The notes: generated from the letters alone by a model not told the origin. Positions 37,889 to 47,148 are shown, numbered from the stretch's first letter. The stretch is 64,000 bases of DNA from Candidatus Obscuribacterales bacterium (GCA_021732085.1 JAKFVQ010000019.1:1-64000), one strand, 5' to 3'. Made by a program: numbers and translations.

Positions 37889-38548
37889 TTACTCGCAAGA
37901 CTGTCCGTGTTTCTTAAAATAATCCTGATGGTATTCTTCGGCCTCGTAAAACGTTGTAATGGGCTCTAACTTAGTGACGATCGGCGAAGAGAACCTTTTC
38001 GATTTTTGAAGTTCGGCAAGATAAGCCAATGCGGTATCCTTTTGTGCCTTGTTTGCATAGAAGACTTCAGAGCGATATTGATCACCGATATCAGGTCCCT
38101 GTCTGTTTAGAGTGGTTGGATCATGGTGAGACCAGAACACCTCTAACAACTTTTTGTAGCTGATTCTCTTCGGATCAAATTCTACTTGTACAGCCTCAGC
38201 ATGACCTGTGTTGTGACTACAAACATCTCTATAGGTCGGATGGTCCGTGCTGCCACCGGTGTAGCCAGCCCTTGTCGCGATTACACCGGGGACTTTGCTG
38301 AAGATGTATTGAACTTTCCAGAAGCAGCCTGCTGCAAAGTATGCATTTTCCGTGCCGTTCTCGTCTGCAACAGCTGTTTTGCCAACAGTCTTGCTTGATT
38401 TTGCTGGACTTTGTTTTCTAGACGAGCTTTCATCGGCATAAACTGCCACAGACGCTGAAGAGATGAACAGAACGGCGCAAAACATCGAACGAAAAAATGC
38501 GTTCTTTGGCTGAATCGACGAAATAGCTGCAATTTGATATCGAGCCAC
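37889..38548 (-). CDS. msrA: Peptide methionine sulfoxide reductase MsrA, exported
   Basis: Reduces methionine-S-sulfoxide in proteins. The catalytic Cys75 lies in AAGCFWKVQ, followed by GYTGG, YRDVCSHNTGHAEAV, FWSHHDPTTLNRQG.D.G.QYRS and EEYHQDYF. Near the end GQSCE supplies a likely resolving cysteine. The N-terminus (about 1-38) is a signal peptide with a hydrophobic core and AVYA-D site, so the enzyme acts in the periplasm. The start GTG 38548 has an excellent GGAGGTGAT site. No MsrB or electron-donor gene is adjacent. Confidence 0.93.
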   Translation of the reverse strand: MARYQIAAISSIQPKNAFFRSMFCAVLFISSASVAVYADESSSRKQSPAKSSKTVGKTAVADENGTENAYFAAGCFWKVQYIFSKVPGVIATRAGYTGGSTDHPTYRDVCSHNTGHAEAVQVEFDPKRISYKKLLEVFWSHHDPTTLNRQGPDIGDQYRSEVFYANKAQKDTALAYLAELQKSKRFSSPIVTKLEPITTFYEAEEYHQDYFKKHGQSCE

Positions 38549-38850
38549 AGGATCACCTCCAGGTAGTTTTTCTATCCTATATCAATTTGCATCGTCTTGC
38601 ATGGATAAATGCATGTTGTCTAACTCTGCAGTGTCGGAATGATGTCTGTGATTTGTCCTCAAAATGTCCCCATTATGTCAGAAAATTGTATCCAAGTTGT
38701 TTACTAGTTGCGATCCTCAGACTCTAGGCTGTAAAAGGGTTTCGGGTTGTTAAATTAGAACTTACTTATGAATTTCCGACCTAATTGCACGATTGTTTTT
38801 GTTGATTCTCAGGTACCCAAAAAACGGGCAAATTGGTTGAGGGAAGAGAA
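38549..38850. other. Spacer between divergent msrA and the Tad-like operon
   Basis: About 300 AT-rich bases without a gene. It must contain the promoters of both divergent units. I see no reliable promoter consensus or riboswitch. GAGGGAAGAGAA at its end is the ribosome binding site of the vWA protein. Confidence 0.5.
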
Positions 38851-40497
38851 ATGTTCGAGAGTCGTCGTGAGCAAGCACAAAGAAAGGCCGCAGGACAAGC
38901 CTGTTTGCCTCTGATATTCATCGCACTATTTGTGGTGGCAATGTTAGGATTTTTCGCAGTGGAAGTCGCCAGAACGACTATAGTGAGAAACCAACTGCGC
39001 ACTGCCGCCGAGTCGGCAGCATTAGCTGGCATAGCAGCCCTGTCTGGTTCTAGCTTGTTAGATCCGGCTACATCACAAAGACAAGCACTCTCTGCGGCGC
39101 GGATGGTGTTTGAAAAGAACGACGTGTTAGGTCAGATGCTCAGCAATGTAGAAACGGATTTCGGTGCCAGCCCTGATGCTAATCATGTAAAGCTGCAGAT
39201 GCGTTTTTTGAATCCTAAAGCCGGAAATGCACCGGTCGATATTGGTGACCCTAACGGGAAGGTTTTGGAAATCAAGGCTAAATTTGGCATGTCCCCTTTA
39301 GCGGCTGCGTTTGTTGGAATGCAAGGCACTGTCCTGCCCTTGGAAGCTGAGGCTCGTGGAGGTGTCGGCGACCTAGACGTTGTGCTTTGTTTTGATGTGT
39401 CGGGTTCAATGGATGACCAAACAAAGATGACTCATGTCCGCCGCCGATGGGACGCGGGCAGCAGCCGAATCGTTTACGACGTTGTAAGTCAAGGACGACT
39501 TGCTACAGGAGCTGGAGCTGTTCGTCCGCAAGCGCTGGAATATGCCGGTCTCAATGCTGACCTGCGCGGTCCAAATGAAGCCGGCACACCTCCTGGCAAT
39601 TATTCGGCTGCAATTCCGGAAACGGGGATGACGGACGCAGTCGTTAATCTTGACGAAAATGATAGTTTCGCAGGATTCTCAGAAGAGGGTTTCAGTTTTC
39701 CGAATGTGGCTGTAATGGTCGAAGCCTCTCGCGGCAATCTTGAGAACGCCACAGTTTTTGCAGACAGTAAAGCTAATACTGGAGCGGCAGCTGTCGTTTC
39801 CCCAAGAGCTGGCTACCAGGCCAAGTACTTCGAGTTGGCAGCCAAACATACCCATCCGATCGCCGAAGCTAAGGCAGCTGCTGAAGACTTTTATCGGCTA
39901 ATGAATAAGAACGCAAATACACACTTCGGTCTTGTAGCGTTCGACAACATTGTAGGTGAAGATACCACCAGCGCATTCAGTGAGAATAATATCGCTTCTA
40001 CATTTGCAGCTGGTGGCGTCGGACGTTTCCCCGTTCCTGCAGTCTCGTTGAATCCTGCGGAGGCGACTACGAACTTTGAATCTTGTTTGAGTAATGTAAG
40101 CGGTCTGGTTGCTTTCCAAGGCACCAACATCGGTGGAGCGACAGAGCGGGCCGTGCGCATGTTTGAAAGCGGTGCTCGCCGCAACTCCCGCAAGGCGATC
40201 ATTGTATTCACCGATGGTGAGCCGACAGTTGGTGGACCGCTCAGCCCCAATCCTGAAAATAATTGCCGCATGGCAGCTCAGCGCGCTAAGGCGAAGGGCA
40301 TCGCTGTTTACACAGTCGGTCTTGCCCAGAATCCTTCTCAAATGTCAGGTCAGCGCGCTGTCTTAGGTGACGATGTGCCGACCGGGATGGCGTTCATCGC
40401 CGGTAACGGAAGCAAGTTCTTTCCGGTTACCAGCTCCTCCGGTTTGCGAGGCGCATTTGCAAACATCGCCAGACATCTTAGCCAACTCGTACAGTAA
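38851..40497 (+). CDS. TadG-like protein with von Willebrand factor A domain
   Basis: 548 residues. An N-terminal TadE/TadG-like part has a charged start and a single membrane segment (about 18-42), then RNQLRTAAESAALAGIAALSG as in pseudopilin-like TadG proteins. A vWA domain begins with the MIDAS motif DVVLCFDVSGSMDD near 178-191 and ends with KAIIVFTDGEPT near 447-458. Unusually, about 140 residues are inserted directly after the MIDAS loop. ATG 38851 is preferred over TTG 38833 because GAGGGAAGAG is correctly spaced. It is the first of three Tad-like genes and probably acts in adhesion or pilus assembly. Confidence 0.85.
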   Translation: MFESRREQAQRKAAGQACLPLIFIALFVVAMLGFFAVEVARTTIVRNQLRTAAESAALAGIAALSGSSLLDPATSQRQALSAARMVFEKNDVLGQMLSNVETDFGASPDANHVKLQMRFLNPKAGNAPVDIGDPNGKVLEIKAKFGMSPLAAAFVGMQGTVLPLEAEARGGVGDLDVVLCFDVSGSMDDQTKMTHVRRRWDAGSSRIVYDVVSQGRLATGAGAVRPQALEYAGLNADLRGPNEAGTPPGNYSAAIPETGMTDAVVNLDENDSFAGFSEEGFSFPNVAVMVEASRGNLENATVFADSKANTGAAAVVSPRAGYQAKYFELAAKHTHPIAEAKAAAEDFYRLMNKNANTHFGLVAFDNIVGEDTTSAFSENNIASTFAAGGVGRFPVPAVSLNPAEATTNFESCLSNVSGLVAFQGTNIGGATERAVRMFESGARRNSRKAIIVFTDGEPTVGGPLSPNPENNCRMAAQRAKAKGIAVYTVGLAQNPSQMSGQRAVLGDDVPTGMAFIAGNGSKFFPVTSSSGLRGAFANIARHLSQLVQ

Positions 40498-40508
40498 GGA
40501 GACTAGTT

Positions 40509-41096
40509 ATGAATTCTGTGAACCGTCTTCTTCAAAATCGCAATTCAAGCAATAGGAAATTTCAAATGAATACTCAAAAGAAAATAAGAACGAGAAAAGG
40601 TTCATCCTTGCTTGAGCTCCCCTGCACCTTGTTTGTTTTCTTGATTATGTTAATGATGCCGATGTTGAATTTGGCGACCACCACTTTACGCTGCTCCCTC
40701 ATGGGAATGGCTGTGACCGAAGGCGCACATACCGCCTCGAAAGCGCATTCGTACGAAGTCGGTACGACCGAGAAGCCAGCGGCGATGATCTTGGCAAATG
40801 AATTAGTAAATGCTGCCGCCAGCCGTTTCAGCGGTCTTCATGTTGATAGCATTCAAACCGCTATTGTGACCACCAATGTTGCAAGTGGCGAGCTTACTAA
40901 ACAATCAGGAAAATTGACCACTCCTCCTGATTCCTCCAGATTCATCTACCAGATCGAAACTAATGTGCAGGCACATATTGACCCACTTTTCATGTTGTCT
41001 AGCATATTTGGTGCAATTCCTGGAATAACTACTCCTGTTCCGATGAGTTATTCAGCTAGAGAAATTTTTGAGAATCCATCCGGTCTAAATCAATGA
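40509..41096 (+). CDS. TadE-like membrane-anchored protein
   Basis: 195 residues. A basic N-terminus of about 35 residues precedes SSLLELPCTLFVFLIMLMM, a TadE-like segment with the Glu near the start of the hydrophobic stretch. The rest (about 65-195) is exported and Ser/Thr/Ala-rich. AGGAG precedes ATG 40509, and it follows the vWA gene by 11 bases. Likely a minor pilin-like component of the same assembly. Confidence 0.75.
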   Translation: MNSVNRLLQNRNSSNRKFQMNTQKKIRTRKGSSLLELPCTLFVFLIMLMMPMLNLATTTLRCSLMGMAVTEGAHTASKAHSYEVGTTEKPAAMILANELVNAAASRFSGLHVDSIQTAIVTTNVASGELTKQSGKLTTPPDSSRFIYQIETNVQAHIDPLFMLSSIFGAIPGITTPVPMSYSAREIFENPSGLNQ

Positions 41097-41177
41097 ACTT
41101 CAGCGTTGAATAGATGTGAGCGCAAGCAGCCCAGAGACTGAGTTAAGACAAATAACCAATTAGAGAGAGACAGAAAA

Positions 41178-41639
41178 ATGTATACTTCGAAATTTAGAGG
41201 CAATAGAAAACAACAAGGAACTTTGCTAGTCGACTTATCCGTTGCTTGCATTATCGTAATTGCCTTCGCCGTACTTGCTCTTGATTGCGGTGGCGCCATA
41301 ATGGCATTCGGCATAACTGACCGCGCCTGCCGAGATGCTGCCCGTGCCGCGGCCCAAGGCAGCAGCCCCAGCGAAGCACGTCAATTGGCCAATTCTGTCA
41401 TTGGCACTTATGCAAGTTCATCGGGGATTCTTTCCTCCCCGCGCATAGAGAACGTAACTTATACCGATTTCGGAGGGCATCCGCCAGATGGTTCAAGCCC
41501 CTTTGTGACTGTGACAACCTCAGCAAATGCCCGAGTTCTGGCACCTTTAAGTTTTTTTGGACGCGATGTGCTTGCCGGTAACTTTCCGATGAGAAAAACC
41601 TACACGTTCCCCATAGTGAAACTCGATGTTGATTCCTAA
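41178..41639 (+). CDS. TadE/TadG-like membrane-anchored protein
   Basis: 153 residues with a basic start, a TadE-like hydrophobic segment (TLLVDLSVACIIVIAFAVLA, 15-34) and DRACRDAARAAAQG, typical of the first exported helix in TadE-like proteins. A beta-rich region follows. GAGAGAGACAG precedes ATG 41178. It is third in the operon and followed by a clear terminator. Confidence 0.75.
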   Translation: MYTSKFRGNRKQQGTLLVDLSVACIIVIAFAVLALDCGGAIMAFGITDRACRDAARAAAQGSSPSEARQLANSVIGTYASSSGILSSPRIENVTYTDFGGHPPDGSSPFVTVTTSANARVLAPLSFFGRDVLAGNFPMRKTYTFPIVKLDVDS

Positions 41640-41680
41640 TTCAATTTAGTTGTGAATTCCAAGCGGCACTGAAGTCTATT

Positions 41681-41714
41681 AGAAAACGGATCTGTCCAGG
41701 ATCCGTTCTTTTTT
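41681..41714 (+). terminator. Intrinsic terminator of the Tad-like operon
   Basis: AACGGATC (41685-41692) pairs perfectly with GATCCGTT (41700-41707) around a seven-base loop, followed by CTTTTTTG. Confidence 0.9.
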
Positions 41715-41860
41715 GTTCATCCGAACTTCTGTCATTGCTGTTTGCTTTGGGCGAAGTATTGTCGACTGCGAGCATTACAAAACAGTTGCTGAAATGTGCG
41801 GCACGCCTATCCTTACCTGTCCTTACCCGCTAATATACTCACGTGGCTTGGGGGGAAGAA

Positions 41861-42316
41861 GTGAGCTTTCGTCAAACTAGCGCCGATTACTTTCCGTGGC
41901 TTTTGCTCCTGCTAGTGCTTTTCATTCTTCGCGTACTAGGGCAGCTTATCGTTGCGAATTTCGACGTTGCATTTTTGCCTCCAATGCAACAATGGCAATC
42001 GGGTCTCTTGCCCTATCCACTGCTGGTATTTTTCCAAGTGCTCATTATCGGGCTTTACGCACGCATCTGCTACGAGTTTAGGACAGGAAGTGGATTCTTT
42101 GTAAAGCCGAACAAAAAGTTGGCGAAGTCTTTCACTGCTTTTGGTTGCATCTATTTTGCTGCTATGGTTCTTCGTTACATCATTCGCATGGCACTTATTC
42201 CGGAAGCTCGCTGGTTCGATGGAACCCTGCCGATTCTCTTTCACTTGGTACTTGCTGGTTTTATTTTAGTGGTGGCGCACTATCAGAGAAAAATGCTCCA
42301 GTGCGCAGCTTCTTAA
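41861..42316 (+). CDS. Membrane protein of unknown function
   Basis: 151 residues from GTG 41861, preceded by GGGGGGAAG; GTG 41843 is also possible. Four hydrophobic segments (about 10-35, 50-70, 90-112 and 122-142) with short loops. Not recognised. Its end overlaps by four bases, tail to tail, with the glycosidase gene. Confidence 0.6.
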   Translation: MSFRQTSADYFPWLLLLLVLFILRVLGQLIVANFDVAFLPPMQQWQSGLLPYPLLVFFQVLIIGLYARICYEFRTGSGFFVKPNKKLAKSFTAFGCIYFAAMVLRYIIRMALIPEARWFDGTLPILFHLVLAGFILVVAHYQRKMLQCAAS

Positions 42317-44562
42317 TCTAGAACGATTGGCACGCCATTTCCGCGATCAATTATTTCAACTTTTCTTGAGCCATCGTTGGCAGCCGGAAAACGCAAGCTT
42401 GCCTTTCCGTTTCTTACATGAAGTCCTTGCACTGTAAGTTCGCCAAAAGATTCTGGTAGTGTCACTGCACCGACGTGCATAGTTCCAGATTTATCCATAT
42501 TCAGGTGCAGATTTGCCAACAGCATCTGAATAACGCTTCCGGCTGCCCATGCTTGGGGACTGCATGATACGGGATAAGGAACTGGCTCTGAAAATTGTTG
42601 TTTTGAAAATCCACAAAACAATTCTGGCAGCCTGTCGTTAGTTTGGTAAGCTGCCGCATCGAGCATGCCTTGCATTACTCGCCTGGCTGGCTCACCCTTT
42701 CCTAGATCTGCCATGCCTGAGACAATCATTCCATTGTCGTGCGGCCAGACAGAGCCGTCGTGATAACTCATCGGGTTGTATCTGCGCTCTTTTGACGAGA
42801 GCGTTCTGATTCCCCAACCACAGAACATATCAGATTCAACCAGGCGATCTGCGACGAGTTTCTCTTGCTCAGCACTCAGAATTCCGGTACCCAATAAATG
42901 ACCCGCATTGGATGCCACCACATCGCATGCTTTTCCTGAACCATCTAAAGCAAGAGCGACTGTATTCTTATCTGGCATCCAAAAATCTTTTTGAAATTGC
43001 TCCCGGAATAAATCAGCTCTCTTGTGTAGGTCGTTTGAGAGCTGTTTTTCTCCAAACCTATTTGCTAGTTCAGCTGCGGACTTCCAGCTTTCATACAGGT
43101 AAGCTTGGACTTCGCATAATGCTACTGTGCCTTTAACTAGCTCACCGTTGCTGTACATTATAGAGTCTCCAGAGTCCTTCCACCCCTGGTTGCTCAATGC
43201 ACCGTTGCCACCGTAACGCAGATAACCGCCGGCACGTGATTGCTCTAAAAATGCCAGCGCATCTTTGATGTTAGGCCAAAGTTTCTTTGCTAGCTCTTCG
43301 TCTCCTGTCCATCTAACATATCTGCCCATCAGCACCAAGAAAAGTGGAGTGGCATCCACGGTTCCATAATAAGGAATGAAGGGTATTTCCTTGCATCGCG
43401 CCATTTCTCCGAGGCGCAATTCATGCATTATTTTTCCTTTTCGTTCTTCGGTAAATGTGTCATCCTTTTTTCCTTGATAGCTGGCAAGGACGTTGAGAAC
43501 ATCGCGGGCGATATCAGGCGCCACTGGCAGTGTTTGCAATGAAGTAATCAGCTCGTCCCTCCCGAACGCAACTGCAAACCATGGCAGTCCTGCCGCAATA
43601 CACCAGCCTCTGGGCGTGGGTTGGCGGAGGATGTAGAGATCACGAATTGCCTGATCATATAAAGCGTTCAATGTATGATTGGCGCTGCTGATTGATGCTG
43701 TTTTTTTTCGCCAAGAATCGAAATCTGCGCGGTTATCGCGCAGCTGCTCTGCAAAGGGCGCCATGTCTGATGCTTGCAGAAGTTTTTCGTCGCCCAGCTG
43801 GGTTTGCACGGAGAATTCTATGCTGGATGTCTTTCCCGCTTCTAATTCTATGTGTGCGATAGCTTTTGATTTCTCCCAGCGCAGCGCATGAGTGCCGCCA
43901 CCTGATATGCGGCTATTAATAGGCAGGCCGTCAAGTCCCGTGTATTTTAGGTTGATTGAATGAGCATGAACTTCCGTTGGAGAAAAAGTGCCGCGCTTCT
44001 TTCGTACCGAACCTCGTACTTCGAACATATCTGCAAAGTCTGCGCCATACTCAACAGCTAGTTCGACAGTTTGTTTGTCGGTGCTGTAGTTGGTGAGTGA
44101 TACTCGCTCATGTAAGCCATTTCGAAGAGTGAGTTCTCTTTGAAGCAACACTGTTCCTTCAGCGGCCGCTGGTCCTTTTAAATTTGAGTAGAGGAATTTC
44201 CCGGCAAATCCTTCCTTCGTGTTAGCGCTCAGCATCTTAGGAGTCTTGCCATCAATTTTGACTTGCCAGTTACTTAGATATCGCGTGTCGTCCGCATAAA
44301 GCCCAAAACCACCTGCTCCATTTCCGGAGATCATGCCTTGAGTGTCCAAGACTAAGAAGTGTTTGCCGTGCTTTATTACGAGTCTGCTTTCTGCCAGCGC
44401 CGGCTTCTCTTCATTAGGTGGCGGGCTATTCTCTTTTGCTCTTGCTTCTGCTTGAAAGCGCGCATCTTGCGAAGTTTTGCGGCCGCCGTCTTCGCTAAAA
44501 CATAACTGTGTGCTTAACATGCTCAAAAGTACGACGGACAAAAATGAACGTTGAAAAAGCAC
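42313..44562 (-). CDS. Secreted glycogen-debranching-type glycosidase
   Basis: 749 residues. A signal peptide (about 1-23, CFSEDG) is followed by a low-complexity linker. Next comes the N-terminal domain of bacterial amylo-alpha-1,6-glucosidase-like proteins (KHGKHFLVLDTQGMISG, GLYADDTRYLSNW, near 64-105). The C-terminal half is a six-hairpin (alpha/alpha)6 glycosidase region with AGLPWFAVAFGRDELI near 333-348, EIPFIPYYGTVDATPLF and YHDGSVWPHDNGMIVSG near 598-614, which carry the acid/base candidates. The start GTG 44562 has a GAGGAG site. Export is unusual, since related glycogen debranching enzymes are normally cytoplasmic. The substrate is therefore probably an external oligosaccharide. 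Confidence 0.85.
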   Translation of the reverse strand: MLFQRSFLSVVLLSMLSTQLCFSEDGGRKTSQDARFQAEARAKENSPPPNEEKPALAESRLVIKHGKHFLVLDTQGMISGNGAGGFGLYADDTRYLSNWQVKIDGKTPKMLSANTKEGFAGKFLYSNLKGPAAAEGTVLLQRELTLRNGLHERVSLTNYSTDKQTVELAVEYGADFADMFEVRGSVRKKRGTFSPTEVHAHSINLKYTGLDGLPINSRISGGGTHALRWEKSKAIAHIELEAGKTSSIEFSVQTQLGDEKLLQASDMAPFAEQLRDNRADFDSWRKKTASISSANHTLNALYDQAIRDLYILRQPTPRGWCIAAGLPWFAVAFGRDELITSLQTLPVAPDIARDVLNVLASYQGKKDDTFTEERKGKIMHELRLGEMARCKEIPFIPYYGTVDATPLFLVLMGRYVRWTGDEELAKKLWPNIKDALAFLEQSRAGGYLRYGGNGALSNQGWKDSGDSIMYSNGELVKGTVALCEVQAYLYESWKSAAELANRFGEKQLSNDLHKRADLFREQFQKDFWMPDKNTVALALDGSGKACDVVASNAGHLLGTGILSAEQEKLVADRLVESDMFCGWGIRTLSSKERRYNPMSYHDGSVWPHDNGMIVSGMADLGKGEPARRVMQGMLDAAAYQTNDRLPELFCGFSKQQFSEPVPYPVSCSPQAWAAGSVIQMLLANLHLNMDKSGTMHVGAVTLPESFGELTVQGLHVRNGKASLRFPAANDGSRKVEIIDRGNGVPIVLD

Positions 44563-44758
44563 TATTAACTCCTCAAAAGCACTTGCATGTGAAGATGCAA
44601 GTTTCTGCTCTCCAGCTTTGTAGCCTAAATTCTATCATTGAACAAGCTCCATTTCGGGAACCAATCGCCGATAGTCGTGTCTAGAACTGGTGATGTATGC
44701 GAAGCTCTTCGCATACCATATACCACATTTGTCACTGCTGGCTGGAGGAGAGGACGTA

Positions 44759-45082
44759 ATGGGATTGAAGGAAGCGTACCTTGACCGCGTTGAGGCACAA
44801 ATCAAGGAGTGGGATGCTGATTTTGAAAAGATGAAGGCGAAGGCTCAATTAGCAAGCGCTGAAGCCCGGATTGAATACTATAATAAACTCGAAGGGATGC
44901 AAGCAAGAGCAGACCAATTCAAGAAAGATTTCGGCAGCTTTAAAGAATCGTCCGGCGAAGCTTGGGAAGAATTGAAAGGTGGGCTCGATAAAGCCTATAA
45001 TGAAATGTCATCGACATTTTTGGATTTCAAAGAAAGTTTAGATCAAGCGATTGGTAAATTCCACAAGGATAAAGCAAGTTAG
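44759..45082 (+). CDS. Small coiled-coil protein
   Basis: 107 residues, almost entirely charged helix with heptad pattern (LDRVEAQIKEWDADFEKMKA, then YYNKLEGMQARADQFKKDF). It resembles small cyanobacterial-type coiled-coil proteins of unknown role. ATG 44759 has GGAGGAGAGGA directly upstream. The longer frame from 44690 has no such site. Confidence 0.75.
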   Translation: MGLKEAYLDRVEAQIKEWDADFEKMKAKAQLASAEARIEYYNKLEGMQARADQFKKDFGSFKESSGEAWEELKGGLDKAYNEMSSTFLDFKESLDQAIGKFHKDKAS

Positions 45083-45249
45083 ACTGTTGATTGCTCAACC
45101 TGGCTACGCAGACGGAATGCAGTATTTTGTAGCTTCGTTTGATCGGCGTTTTTTATAGAGTAATGAACGGATTAAGCGATCGGATAACGCAGTACCAATT
45201 GCAGTACGCGGATCACAATAGTTGCGGAGTAGTATTAGGATCACTTGTT

Positions 45250-46968
45250 ATGCGATACATGGCATTGGCTTGCGATTATGACGGCACTATTGCCGGTCAT
45301 GGAATCGTAGCCCCCCAGGAGGTTCAGTCATTAAAAAGGCTGGCCGCATCTGGAAGGAAGTTGATACTTGTTACCGGACGACTCTTGGAGGACTTACTTC
45401 AGGTCTTTCCGGAGGTCTCAATGTTCGACATCGTTGTCGGTGAAAACGGAGCCGCGTTGTATAAACCGTCGACAGGTGAGATCAAAGTTTTGGGTGAGGC
45501 ACCGCCGGCGCGCATGATCCAGCTTGCACGTGCTCGCGGAATTGAACCTTTGAATGTTGGCCATGCAATTGTTGATACACGAGTGCCGCATGAAGGTGCG
45601 ATGGTCGAAATTATTCGTGAGCTCGGTTTGGAATGGCAGCTAATATTTAACAAGGGTGCAGTCATGATTCTGCCCACCGGTATCAATAAAGCCACTGGTT
45701 TGAAGGCTGCTTTGAAAGAATTGGGACTTTCGCCGCACAATGTGGTCGGCGTAGGCGATGCCGAAAATGACCACGCGCTTTTGAGCTTGTGCGAATGTGG
45801 TGCCGCTGTAGCCAACGCCTTGCCTACTCTGCAGGAGCGGGCCGACTTGGTCACAACTGAACGCGCTGGCTCAGGTGTAACTCAGTTAATTGAGCGGATG
45901 ATTAGTACAGATCTTTCGGAGCTTGAGACAAAGCTCGTTAGGCACGACCTCAAAATAGGGTCCGAAGAGGATGGCAAGCTTGTGGTCTTGAAGCCATATC
46001 GCAGCGCTATTCTTGTTGCCGGTCCATCCGGAAGTGGCAAGTCTGGTGTCGCACATGCTTTGATCGAGCGACTAGTTGATAGTCGCTATCAGTTTTGCTT
46101 GATTGATCCTGAAGGTGATCTTCAAGAATTGGATAAAGCCGTTGTTCTGGGAAATGCTCAGCGCGCCCCTACTCTTGATGAGATTATGCACTTGTTGCAG
46201 AATCCTTCGGAGAATGCTGTCGTTAACTTGCTGGCAGTTCCAATTCCGGATCGCCCCAACTTCTTTGCTATGTTGACGCCACATTTGCACGAACTATATG
46301 CAAAGACAGGCCGACCTCACTGGCTGATCGTCGATGAAGCTCATCACATCCTGCCATCAGATCGCAGTAAAGGCGGCAGTGCCAGCTTAAACAACATTGC
46401 TGGAAGCACGATGCTTGTCACTGTGCATCCTGAGCACGTTTCGCAAGCCGCGCTTTCGACTATCGATTCGCTGATCACTGTTGGACGTTATCCTCACCAA
46501 ACTGTTCGCTCTTTCTGTACTGCTGTTGGAGTTTCATCCTTGCCAGAATCCGATATTCCTGAATCACATAACGGCAATGTGATCGCCTGGTTTAGAGGTA
46601 CTGATCGGAAGCCTTTCTCTTTGCACATAGAACCAAGCAAGGCCGAACGAAAGCGCCATCGCCGAAAATACGCACAAGGAGACGTTGGTTACGAGCGCAG
46701 CTTCGTATTCCGTGGTCCAGACTCTAAGCTCAAATTGCGAGCTCAGAATTTAGTTATCTTTCTGCAAATGGCAGAAGGCGTGGACGAAGACACCTGGCAG
46801 TTTCACCTGCGCCGGCAAGACTATTCTCGTTGGCTGCGTGGCTCTATAAAAGATGACGAACTTGCTAACGTGGTGGCGGGCATTGAAACACAAAGTTCAA
46901 TGACCGCTGAAGATAGCTTGAAAGCTGTGAAATTCGCTATTGAGGGTCGCTATGGCGGCACCGAATAG
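45250..46968 (+). CDS. Fusion of HAD-IIB phosphatase and P-loop (HerA/DUF87-like) ATPase
   Basis: 573 residues. The N-terminal half (1-220) is a Cof-type HAD phosphatase: nucleophile motif ACDYDGTI (about 6-13), VTGR near 42-45, a C2 cap, and the final GVGDAENDHALL near 170-181. The C-terminal half is an ATPase with Walker A GPSGSGKSG near 257-265, LIDPEGD near 282-288, Walker B-like LIVDEAHH near 358-365, and no membrane segment. ATG 45250 is chosen with AGGA upstream; ATG 45259 is close. HAD-IIB enzymes often act on sugar phosphates; the joined ATPase suggests a regulated or coupled activity, but the substrate is unknown. Confidence 0.85.
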   Translation: MRYMALACDYDGTIAGHGIVAPQEVQSLKRLAASGRKLILVTGRLLEDLLQVFPEVSMFDIVVGENGAALYKPSTGEIKVLGEAPPARMIQLARARGIEPLNVGHAIVDTRVPHEGAMVEIIRELGLEWQLIFNKGAVMILPTGINKATGLKAALKELGLSPHNVVGVGDAENDHALLSLCECGAAVANALPTLQERADLVTTERAGSGVTQLIERMISTDLSELETKLVRHDLKIGSEEDGKLVVLKPYRSAILVAGPSGSGKSGVAHALIERLVDSRYQFCLIDPEGDLQELDKAVVLGNAQRAPTLDEIMHLLQNPSENAVVNLLAVPIPDRPNFFAMLTPHLHELYAKTGRPHWLIVDEAHHILPSDRSKGGSASLNNIAGSTMLVTVHPEHVSQAALSTIDSLITVGRYPHQTVRSFCTAVGVSSLPESDIPESHNGNVIAWFRGTDRKPFSLHIEPSKAERKRHRRKYAQGDVGYERSFVFRGPDSKLKLRAQNLVIFLQMAEGVDEDTWQFHLRRQDYSRWLRGSIKDDELANVVAGIETQSSMTAEDSLKAVKFAIEGRYGGTE

Positions 46969-46996
46969 TTAGCTTATATAACGCTCAATTAGGACC

Positions 46997-47040
46997 AAAA
47001 GAACTCGCTCCTCGCTCATGTAGAGATTGAGTTCTTTTCT
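46997..47040 (+). terminator. Terminator after the HAD-ATPase gene
   Basis: AAAAGAACTC (46997-47006) pairs with GAGTTCTTTT (47029-47038) around a 22-base loop and ends in a T-rich run. It lies 29 bases behind the stop codon. Confidence 0.75.
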
Positions 47041-47063
47041 TGGGAATAGAATTTCTCTTAAGA

Positions 47064-47080
47064 ATTTGCGCGGCGCAAAT
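47064..47080. repeat. Near-perfect palindrome
   Basis: ATTTGCGC (47064-47071), one base, then GCGCAAAT (47073-47080). It lies between two terminator-like hairpins of convergent genes and may be a protein-binding site or an additional terminator stem. Confidence 0.45.
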
Positions 47081-47096
47081 CGAGCAACAAAGAATT

Positions 47097-47124
47097 AAGG
47101 ACCAAACAGGTCCGTTCGGTCCTT
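47097..47124 (-). terminator. Hairpin after the anchored coiled-coil gene
   Basis: AAGGACC (47097-47103) pairs with GGTCCTT (47118-47124) around a 14-base loop, 25 bases past the minus-strand stop codon. The downstream side on that strand is T-rich (AATTCTTTG). Confidence 0.55.
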
Positions 47125-47148
47125 ACAAGTCACGCGATTACAATTGAC

